Source: an uncultured Porphyromonas sp. (GTDB lineage Bacteria; Bacteroidota; Bacteroidia; Bacteroidales; Porphyromonadaceae). From it: a stretch of DNA of 48,553 nt. The notes below the pieces were generated by a model that was not told where the DNA came from, did no database searches, and saw nothing but the letters and a program-made list of their open reading frames with translations. The stretch covers positions 1-48,553 of the forward strand of contig UQDF01000008.1 of the NCBI GenBank assembly GCA_900539765.1, given 5' to 3'. Every line of letters begins with the position of its first letter. Within the stretch, counting starts at the first letter, position 1. Positions 42,448 through 48,553 of this stretch are shown here, in pieces. A program made the translations under genes and the position numbers.

Positions 42448-45111
42448 TTAGAGGGTGGCGCCGAGCTGCTTGAGCTGCTGCTGTACCTCGTCGATGCGTA
42501 GCAGAGCATCGCTCTCTTTCTTGCGCTCGAGGGCGACAACTTCGGGCTTGGCGTTGGCGACAAACTTCTCGTTGGAGAGCTTCTTGCGAACGCCTGCGAG
42601 GAACTTCTCCTGATGGGCTAGCTCGCCACGCAGACGCTCTACGGTCTTCTCCACATCGATGGCGCCCGCCAGCTCGACGGAGTAGGGGACTGTGCCGATG
42701 ATGAAGTGCTCGGCCGTATGCTCTTCCGACTGATGCGCCTCCACCTTCTTGAGAGCAGAGAGGTTGGCCAGCTTGATAACTAGCTCACTCATACGCTCGG
42801 GATGCTCGCCACTGGTGGTGAGTGTGAGCGACTGCTTGGTCGCTATCTGATGCGCACTGCGTATGCTACGTATCTTGGTGATCAGATCCACGGCATGCTC
42901 CATATCGGCGAGTAGCTGCTTGTCAGCCTGTAGCGTGTCGTCTAGATGAGCGTACATGATGGAGTCGCCCTCCTGGCGAGGTGCAACATCTTGCCAAAGC
43001 TCCTCCGTGATGAACGGCATGAAGGGGTGCAGCAAGATGAAGATCTGCTCGAAGTAGTGGATCGTTCGCTCGTAGACCTTACGGCTCATGCTGGTGCCGT
43101 AGGCGGGCTTGATAGCCTCTAGGTAAAGGCCGGAGAAGTCGTCTCGGACGAGCTTGTAGAGGAGCGTGACGGCATCGCTGATGCGGTACTTGTCGAAGAG
43201 GTCGTCTAGCTCGCTCATCGTCGAGGCGAGTAGCGACTCGAACCACTCCATAGCTACTAGGCTAGCAGCGTCTGGCTCGACCTCGTCGGAGACACTCTGC
43301 GTCTTGAGGAAGCGGTAGCTGTTCCAGATCTTATTGCAGAAGTTGCGTCCCTGCTCCACAAGGCTCTCGTCGTAAAGGAGGTCATTGCCGGCAGAGGTCG
43401 CCATCATAAGTCCTAGGCGCACGCCGTCGGCTCCGTACTTGTCCATTAGGTCGATAGGGTCGGGCGAGTTGCCGAGCGACTTAGACATCTTGCGTCCCTT
43501 GTCATCGCGTACGATACCCGTTAGGTAGACTTTGTCAAAGGGTCGATCTCCCATAAAGTGGTACCCCGCTATGATCATACGGGCTACCCAGAAGAAAAGG
43601 ATGTCAGGCCCCGTGACTAGGACGGAGGTGGGGTAGAAGTATTTGAGGTCTTCCGTAGGCTCTGAACCGTCAATCTTGCCAAAGAGGCTGATAGGCCATA
43701 GCCAGGAGGAGAACCATGTGTCGAGACAGTCTGACTCTTGGTTGAGCTGCTCGAGGGTTAGGTTGCTATCGCCTGTCTCGTGCTTTGCTTTTGCCAAAGC
43801 CTCCTCAGCGGTAGCGGCTACGACAACCTGTCCGTTGGGTAGGTAGTAGGCTGGTATGCGATGCCCCCACCAGAGCTGACGGCTGATGCACCAGTCCTTG
43901 ATGTTCTCCAGCCAGTAGCGATAGGTGTTGACAAACTTCTTCGGCACGAGCTGCACGGTGTCCTCGAGGACTGCCTGTAGAGCGGGCTTGGCCAGTTCAG
44001 ACATCTTGAGGAACCACTGCATCGACAGCTTCGGCTCGATAGCTACATCGGTGCGCTCGCTGTAGCCGACACGGTTGGTGTAGTCCTCCTCGTGGTCAAG
44101 CAAGCCAGCCTCCTTGAGGTCTGCGACAATCTCCTTGCGGACTGCGAAGCGATCTTTGCCTGCATACTTGCCGCCGTGCTCATTGAGCGTGCCGTCGTTG
44201 TTGAAGATGTCTATCGTCTCCAGCTGATGCGTGATGCCGAGCTGGTAGTCGTTGATGTCGTGGGCAGGGGTGACCTTGAGACAGCCCGTACCGAACTCTA
44301 GGTCTACGTACTCATCCTCGATGATCGGGACGGAGCGACCTACGAGCGGGACGATGACCCGCTTGCCACGCAGATGATGGTAGCGAGGATCTGTCGGATT
44401 GATACAGACGGCCGTGTCGCCCATAATCGTCTCAGGGCGTGTCGTCGCTACGATGATGTAATCCTCTGTGCCCTCGATGAAGTAGCGGAGGTAGTAGAGC
44501 TTGCCCTGATGCTCCTTGAAGATAACCTCCTCGTCCGAGAGTGCTGTCTGTGCCTTGGGATCCCAGTTGACCACGCGTACTCCACGGTAGATGAGTCCCT
44601 CCTCGTAGAGCTTGCAGAAGACATTGATGACCGACTCTGAGCGCTCCTCATCTAGGGTAAAAGCTGTACGACTCCAATCGCACGATACACCTAGTCTGCG
44701 CAACTGGCTGAGGATGATGCCGCCATACTTGTCGGTCCACTCCCAAGCATGCTTGAGGAAGTCCTCTCGTGTGAGCTGATTCTTCTGAATGCCTTGCTTA
44801 GCAAGCTGCTCTACCACCTTAGCTTCCGTAGCAATCGAGGCGTGGTCAGTGCCAGGCACCCAGCAAGCGTTATAACCCGATATGCGAGCACGACGGATGA
44901 GTATGTCCTGGATCGTGTTATTGAGCATATGCCCCATATGCAGTACGCCCGTCACGTTGGGCGGTGGCATAATGATCGTGTAGGGCTTCTTGCTGTGATC
45001 CACGTGTGCCTCAAAGAGCTTGTGGTCTAGCCAGTACTGGTACCACTTAGTCTCGACACCCGCAGGATCGTAGACACTAGTTATCTGAGAAGTGATAGAA
45101 TCGTCTTGCAT
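42448..45111 (-). CDS. valS: Valyl-tRNA synthetase
   Basis: The 887-residue class I synthetase is full length for the family. The HIGH-type motif is PPPNVTGVLHMGHML and the KMSKS motif is GRKMSKSLGNSPDP; the editing domain holds TTRPETIMGDTAV and the C-terminal arm is the usual coiled coil (VEKTVERLRGELAHQEKFL). It charges tRNA-Val and edits misacylated Thr. It has its own -7 box at 45147-45140. It marks the end of the normal-composition chromosomal sequence; the A/T-richer arsenic genes start just beyond, divergently. Confidence 0.97.
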   Translation of the reverse strand: MQDDSITSQITSVYDPAGVETKWYQYWLDHKLFEAHVDHSKKPYTIIMPPPNVTGVLHMGHMLNNTIQDILIRRARISGYNACWVPGTDHASIATEAKVVEQLAKQGIQKNQLTREDFLKHAWEWTDKYGGIILSQLRRLGVSCDWSRTAFTLDEERSESVINVFCKLYEEGLIYRGVRVVNWDPKAQTALSDEEVIFKEHQGKLYYLRYFIEGTEDYIIVATTRPETIMGDTAVCINPTDPRYHHLRGKRVIVPLVGRSVPIIEDEYVDLEFGTGCLKVTPAHDINDYQLGITHQLETIDIFNNDGTLNEHGGKYAGKDRFAVRKEIVADLKEAGLLDHEEDYTNRVGYSERTDVAIEPKLSMQWFLKMSELAKPALQAVLEDTVQLVPKKFVNTYRYWLENIKDWCISRQLWWGHRIPAYYLPNGQVVVAATAEEALAKAKHETGDSNLTLEQLNQESDCLDTWFSSWLWPISLFGKIDGSEPTEDLKYFYPTSVLVTGPDILFFWVARMIIAGYHFMGDRPFDKVYLTGIVRDDKGRKMSKSLGNSPDPIDLMDKYGADGVRLGLMMATSAGNDLLYDESLVEQGRNFCNKIWNSYRFLKTQSVSDEVEPDAASLVAMEWFESLLASTMSELDDLFDKYRISDAVTLLYKLVRDDFSGLYLEAIKPAYGTSMSRKVYERTIHYFEQIFILLHPFMPFITEELWQDVAPRQEGDSIMYAHLDDTLQADKQLLADMEHAVDLITKIRSIRSAHQIATKQSLTLTTSGEHPERMSELVIKLANLSALKKVEAHQSEEHTAEHFIIGTVPYSVELAGAIDVEKTVERLRGELAHQEKFLAGVRKKLSNEKFVANAKPEVVALERKKESDALLRIDEVQQQLKQLGATL

Positions 45112-45139
45112 TGCTTATAGTCTGTCGTGATATTTGGTA

Positions 45140-45147
45140 CAAAGGTA
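45140..45147 (-). promoter_or_regulatory. Promoter -7 box of valS
   Basis: This reads TACCTTTG on the minus strand, 29 bases before the ATG at 45111. Confidence 0.65.
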
Positions 45148-45237
45148 CTGAAATATCAAGCTAATCTCAATAGTGTCCTAAACGTTTTGCAGGAGTTTTT
45201 CTAGGGAATGTACGGTCGAAAAAAATATGCCGTATTA

Positions 45238-45274
45238 TTTTGCTGTTCAAAATATTGTTCGCACCTTTGCGAAC
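45238..45274 (+). promoter_or_regulatory. arsR promoter with overlapping ArsR operator
   Basis: TTTTG at 45238-45242 is a good -33 element; 19 bases later CACCTTTG (45262-45269) serves as the -7 box. A perfect 7-bp inverted repeat, GTTCGCA-CCTT-TGCGAAC (45257-45274), covers the -7 box, a fitting place for a repressor to block the polymerase. The ATG of arsR is 18 bases downstream. Confidence 0.75.
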
Positions 45275-45291
45275 AAGAAAGGAGAATTGGA

Positions 45292-45618
45292 ATGAAAGAA
45301 AAACGATACACAACAGAGCAGAAACAGATTGCTCGGTTTGCCAAAGCAATGGGACATCCGGCACGGGTGGCTATTCTTGCTTTCTTGGCAAAACAAGAGA
45401 GTTGCTTCTTCGGTGACATTCACGAAGAACTGCCCATTGCCAAAGCAACCGTTTCGCAGCATTTGAAGGAATTGAAAGATGCCGGCTTAATTCAGGGAGA
45501 AATAGAAACGCCCAAAGTCCGGTATTGTATAAACCAGGAGAACTGGGAACTTGCCCGAAAGTTGTTTGCAGCTTTTTTGGGAGACTGTAAATGTAAAGAT
45601 AGATCGTGCTGTGAATAG
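45292..45618 (+). CDS. arsR: ArsR-family metalloregulator
   Basis: The protein is 108 residues from ATG 45292, preceded by GGAG-rich sequence; an upstream in-frame ATG at 45208 would precede the promoter and operator. Winged helix-turn-helix: FAKAMGHPARVAILAFL, then recognition helix KATVSQHLKELKDAGLI. Cys residues lie in helix 3 (QESCFFG), and a Cys cluster ends the protein (CKCKDRSCCE), both possible As(III) ligands. It should repress the ars genes until arsenite binds. The overlapping inverted repeat at 45257-45274 supports autoregulation. Confidence 0.93.
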   Translation: MKEKRYTTEQKQIARFAKAMGHPARVAILAFLAKQESCFFGDIHEELPIAKATVSQHLKELKDAGLIQGEIETPKVRYCINQENWELARKLFAAFLGDCKCKDRSCCE

Positions 45619-45643
45619 CAGTACCTTTTTTTGGAATACCAGT

Positions 45644-45664
45644 TCGTAGTTCTGCGAACTACGA
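45644..45664 (+). promoter_or_regulatory. Second palindrome between arsR and the thioredoxin-like gene
   Basis: TCGTAGTTC-TGC-GAACTACGA is a perfect 9-bp inverted repeat. It carries GTTC/GAAC like the arsR operator and follows a T-rich run. It could be a second repressor site or an attenuating hairpin. Confidence 0.55.
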
Positions 45665-45688
45665 CTATTGTATCAACTTTAAAGTAGA

Positions 45689-45928
45689 ATGACAATGGAA
45701 ATTAAAGTATTAGGGACTGGGTGTTCAAGCTGTAAAGCCTTGTACGAAACTGCCAAACAAGCTATTTCAGAATTAGGTTGCGAAGCAACCCTTGTCAAAG
45801 AGGAAGATTTATTGAAAATCATGGAGTATAACATTTTAGGGCTTCCGGCTTTGGTGATTGACGAGAAAGTCGTATCAGCCGGGAAAAAGTTATCCCTTGC
45901 AGAAGTAAAAGAATTGATAACCAAATAA
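45689..45928 (+). CDS. Small thioredoxin-fold protein with CxxC (redox-active disulfide family)
   Basis: The 79-residue protein has an early CSSC motif (LGTGCSSCKALYETAKQ) and the cis-Pro loop ILGLPALVIDEKVV, typical of minimal thioredoxins of the redox-active disulfide type. It could start at 45689 or at the ATG at 45695. In related arsenic operons a protein of this kind is called ArsE and works with ArsF and ArsG in handling organoarsenicals (recollection). It probably shuttles electrons to the lipoprotein or membrane partner encoded next. Confidence 0.82.
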   Translation: MTMEIKVLGTGCSSCKALYETAKQAISELGCEATLVKEEDLLKIMEYNILGLPALVIDEKVVSAGKKLSLAEVKELITK

Positions 45929-45937
45929 CAATGAGCT

Positions 45938-46381
45938 ATGAGAGAATTATTTTATCTACTGATTACAACGCTGGTCTTAGTTTCCTGTAGTAACGGTTCA
46001 AGGGAAAAGACTGGAGAAAATCAAGCGGAAGAAACACAGTCTAACCGCATAGAGGTTCTTTATTTTCATGGAGCGCAGCGGTGTATCACTTGCCGGGCGA
46101 TAGAAGCAAATACAGAAGCCCTTTTGGATAGCCTTTATTCAAAAGAAAAAGCAGACGGCAGAATTATCTATAAAGTGATAGATATTTCAAAGAAAGAGAA
46201 TGAAGCGATTGCAGACAAGTACGAAGTGACATGGTCGTCTTTGTTTGTAAACAGCTGGATAGACGGAAAAGAGAATGTAAACAATATGACCGAGTTTGGT
46301 TTTTCCAATGCGAAAAATGCACCGGACAAGTTTAAAGAGGGAATTAAAAGCAAGATTGACGAATTGTTAAAGCAGTTGTAA
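45938..46381 (+). CDS. arsF: ArsF-like thioredoxin-related lipoprotein
   Basis: The 147-residue protein has a lipobox (LVLVSCSNGS) and a thioredoxin-like body with a CxxC-type site (GAQRCITCRAIEANTEALLDS). It matches the family annotated as nitrophenyl-compound nitroreductase subunit ArsF (recollection). It lies 9 bases after the small thioredoxin and 1 base before the permease gene, so the three are cotranscribed. The suggested role is electron relay at the periplasmic side during arsenical reduction or export. Confidence 0.75.
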   Translation: MRELFYLLITTLVLVSCSNGSREKTGENQAEETQSNRIEVLYFHGAQRCITCRAIEANTEALLDSLYSKEKADGRIIYKVIDISKKENEAIADKYEVTWSSLFVNSWIDGKENVNNMTEFGFSNAKNAPDKFKEGIKSKIDELLKQL

Positions 46382-46382
46382 G

Positions 46383-47090
46383 ATGGACTTTCTTCAATCG
46401 CTATTAGACAACAGTTCTATTCCTGCTATTACAGCTTTTATACTGGGGCTTTTAACGGCGGTCAGCCCGTGTCCGTTAGCAACCAACATAACGGCATTGG
46501 GATTTATTAGTAAGGACATAGAAAACCATCACCGGATATTTATAAACGGTCTGCTTTATACTTTTGGCAGAATAGTAAGCTATACGGTTCTTGGCTTTAT
46601 CCTTATCCCTATCCTCCGTGAGGGTGCAAGTATGTTTATGGTTCAAAAAGCCGTAAGCAAGTATGGGGAAATGCTGATTGCTCCAGCGTTAATCATCATC
46701 GGAATATTTATGCTCGATGTAATAAAACTCAATCTGCCGAAAATCAATATCGGCGGAGAAAGCTTGAAAAAGAGGACTAAAGGCGGTTGGGGGGCTATGC
46801 TATTGGGTATTTTATTCGCCCTTGCTTTTTGTCCTACCAGTGGAGTATTTTATTTCGGTATGCTCATACCTATGTCAGCAGCGGAAACGGGCGGGTATCT
46901 CTTACCTGTTATTTACGCTATTGCTACGGGATTACCCGTAATCCTTGTTGCATGGATTTTAGCGTACAGTGTTGCCGGACTGGGTAAGTTTTATAGCCGG
47001 ACGCAAATATTCGAGAAATGGTTTCGTAAAATAGTTGCCATCCTCTTTATTGCGGTAGGAATTTATTATGCAGTAGTCTTTTATCTATAA
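46383..47090 (+). CDS. arsG: ArsG-like (CcdA/DsbD-type) membrane permease
   Basis: The 235-residue protein has about six membrane helices. It has the CcdA/DsbD-family patterns LTAVSPCPLATNITALGFI and FALAFCPTSGVFYFGMLIP, each with one Cys in a Pro-rich turn, suited to passing electrons across the membrane. Relatives in ars operons are annotated ArsG, an efflux permease for aromatic arsenicals (recollection). The helix-turn Cys pair argues for a redox link with the two thioredoxin-like partners upstream. Confidence 0.78.
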   Translation: MDFLQSLLDNSSIPAITAFILGLLTAVSPCPLATNITALGFISKDIENHHRIFINGLLYTFGRIVSYTVLGFILIPILREGASMFMVQKAVSKYGEMLIAPALIIIGIFMLDVIKLNLPKINIGGESLKKRTKGGWGAMLLGILFALAFCPTSGVFYFGMLIPMSAAETGGYLLPVIYAIATGLPVILVAWILAYSVAGLGKFYSRTQIFEKWFRKIVAILFIAVGIYYAVVFYL

Positions 47091-47121
47091 ACATGGAGTA
47101 TCACCTTAAACAAAAAACAGT

Positions 47122-47448
47122 ATGAAGAAGATAGAAATTTTCGACCCGGCAATGTGTTGCCCTACGGGCCTTTGTGGAACAAACATTGACCCTGAATTAA
47201 TGCGTATTGCGGTTGTTATTGAAACATTGAAGAAGCGGGGTATCATCGTTACCCGTCATAATTTACGTGACGAACCGCAAGTATACGTAAGTAATAAGAC
47301 GGTAAACGAGCATCTGCAAAAACATGGAGCGGAAGCACTGCCTATTACTTTAGTGGACGGTGAAATCGCCGTTTCAAAAACCTATCCTACCACCAAACAA
47401 ATGAGTGAATGGACGGGTATCAATTTGGATTTTATGCCAGTAAAATGA
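47122..47448 (+). CDS. arsD: ArsD arsenic metallochaperone/trans-acting regulator
   Basis: The 108-residue protein begins KKIEIFDPAMCCPTGLCG, giving Cys11, Cys12 and Cys17 in the pattern that ArsD uses to bind As(III) and pass it to ArsA. The vicinal Cys pairs near the C-terminus of some ArsD proteins are absent, as in many shorter versions. The rest (VYVSNKTVNEHLQKHG, LPITLVDGEI, KTYPTTKQM) fits the family. It lies 31 bases after arsG and 19 before arsA. Confidence 0.93.
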   Translation: MKKIEIFDPAMCCPTGLCGTNIDPELMRIAVVIETLKKRGIIVTRHNLRDEPQVYVSNKTVNEHLQKHGAEALPITLVDGEIAVSKTYPTTKQMSEWTGINLDFMPVK

Positions 47449-47467
47449 GTACTCATCAGCTAATTGT

Positions 47468-48553
47468 ATGGAAATGAGGATATTTAACTTGTCAGATATA
47501 GATTTGACGAAATACCTTTTCTTCACCGGAAAGGGCGGTGTTGGAAAAACTTCGATTGCTTGTGCTACTGCGGTAGGCTTGGCAGATAATGGAAAGAAAA
47601 TACTTCTTATCAGTACAGACCCGGCTTCAAACCTGCAAGATGTGTTTAATCAAACACTGAATGGACACGGCACGGATATTCAAGAAGTACCCGGCTTAAC
47701 GGTCGTTAATCTCGATCCGGAAGAGGCTGCAGCCGAATACAGGGAAAGCGTTATTGCCCCTTTCCGGGGACAACTGCCCGAAAGTGTAATTCAGAATATG
47801 GAAGAACAACTCTCAGGCTCTTGTACGGTAGAAATTGCGGCTTTCAACCAGTTTTCCGATTTTATCACGGATGCTGATAAAGCAAAAGAGTACGACCATA
47901 TTATCTTTGATACAGCTCCCACGGGACACACGTTACGAATGTTACAATTACCATCAGCGTGGAGTACATTCATTAGTGAGAGTACGCACGGTGCATCTTG
48001 CTTAGGTCAATTATCTGGTTTGGAAGAACGGAAAGGTATCTATAAGCAGGCAGTTGAAACACTTTCGGATGCAAACGCAACCCGCTTAGTATTGGTTAGC
48101 CGTCCTGAAATCGCTCCATTGAAAGAAGCCGCACGTTCTTCACATGAATTGCAATTACTGGGAATTAAAAACCAGCTATTGGTAATCAACGGACTTTTGC
48201 TGCAATTAGATGAAGCCGATAACGTATCAAAACAGATATATGACAGGCAGCAAAATGCTCTAAAACAGACCCCTGAGGAACTGCTGGAATATCCGTCTTA
48301 TTATGTTCCTTTGCGGTCATACAATCTATCTAATATTGCGAATATCCGTCGGATGCTTTACAATGATAATCTAACAAATGATGCGAACTATCAGCGGATT
48401 ACCGATGCCAAAGGGATGGATGAACTGGTAAACGACCTCTATCAATCAGGAAAAAGAGTCGTTTTTACTATGGGAAAAGGAGGTGTGGGAAAAACCACTG
48501 TCCTCTTCCTGAAAAAAGTACACAGTTGGGAAGGTGTTACTGAGATGGTACTC
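47468..48553 (+). CDS. arsA: ArsA arsenite-pump ATPase, partial and possibly disrupted
   Basis: The frame runs from ATG 47468 to the window end (362 codons) without a stop. The first half is a normal ArsA1: deviant Walker A FFTGKGGVGKTSIACATAVG, IIFDTAPTGHTLRML signature, and a linker. The second half opens with VVFTMGKGGVGKTTV, but instead of the usual AIA-type helix it continues LFLKKVHSWEGVTEMVL, unlike any ArsA that I know. The change falls a few bases after the second P-loop, so an insertion or assembly join at about 48501 is likely. The intact half alone would not make a working pump ATPase. Confidence 0.85.
   Translation, partial: MEMRIFNLSDIDLTKYLFFTGKGGVGKTSIACATAVGLADNGKKILLISTDPASNLQDVFNQTLNGHGTDIQEVPGLTVVNLDPEEAAAEYRESVIAPFRGQLPESVIQNMEEQLSGSCTVEIAAFNQFSDFITDADKAKEYDHIIFDTAPTGHTLRMLQLPSAWSTFISESTHGASCLGQLSGLEERKGIYKQAVETLSDANATRLVLVSRPEIAPLKEAARSSHELQLLGIKNQLLVINGLLLQLDEADNVSKQIYDRQQNALKQTPEELLEYPSYYVPLRSYNLSNIANIRRMLYNDNLTNDANYQRITDAKGMDELVNDLYQSGKRVVFTMGKGGVGKTTVLFLKKVHSWEGVTEMVL

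Overview
The window looks like chromosomal DNA of a Bacteroidota member, most likely an asaccharolytic-type Porphyromonas (inference). The signs are Bacteroidota -7 promoter boxes (TAnnTTTG) ahead of many genes, a carboxypeptidase-regulatory-domain TonB receptor paired with a DUF4249 lipoprotein, DUF4374 and PepSY proteins, and a receptor plus chelatase-lipoprotein pair resembling the IhtAB haem system of P. gingivalis. No rRNA, tRNA or CRISPR array was seen.

Layout. (1) 1-9006 is an accessory block flanked by two direct copies of the promoter and 5' end of one TonB receptor gene. The left copy (66-486) is truncated and fused to an antisense metallophosphoesterase fragment; the right copy opens the intact receptor gene. 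Between them, on the minus strand, lie a WYL regulator, a DnaQ-like exonuclease, a stand-alone copy of the McrB N-terminal domain, McrB and McrC (a defence operon), then a bacterial voltage-gated sodium channel homologue, a 77-residue Asp-box protein, a Trp-rich repeat protein and repeat-rich intergenic DNA. (2) 8704-14150 is an apparent four-gene operon: TonB receptor, DUF4249 lipoprotein, agmatine deiminase and N-carbamoylputrescine amidase (agmatine to putrescine). (3) 14269-17583 holds a TPR protein, lumazine synthase and a Big2-domain lipoprotein. (4) 17843-39837 is a large corrinoid/tetrapyrrole locus. First come an ABC importer with cbiJ-cbiD and cbiA. Then a cobalamin riboswitch precedes an exported CbiK-type chelatase, a TonB receptor, a DUF4374 lipoprotein, a PepSY membrane protein and cbiH-cbiC, cbiE-cbiT, cbiG-cbiF and cbiL. 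Last come an IhtA-like receptor and an IhtB-like chelatase lipoprotein. Together these encode every enzyme from sirohydrochlorin to cobyrinic acid a,c-diamide, mostly as two-domain fusions. (5) 39971-45111 holds an AlkD-like repair protein, a SWIM-domain protein and valS. (6) 45200-48553 is a more A/T-rich, probably acquired arsenic locus: arsR, a thioredoxin-like gene, arsF-like, arsG-like, arsD, and an arsA whose sequence stops resembling ArsA just after the second P-loop.

Most striking are: the riboswitch-controlled module combining an Xus-like uptake set (TonB receptor, DUF4374, PepSY) with an exported chelatase and the corrin-ring pathway; a CbiA whose glutaminase nucleophile Cys is Gly; the McrBC island with a duplicated N-terminal domain, inside an 8.5-kb segment bounded by direct repeats; and several families of intergenic repeats (CACGTG-rich elements, a 38/38/38 hairpin, heptamer and nonamer arrays) that recur across the window.
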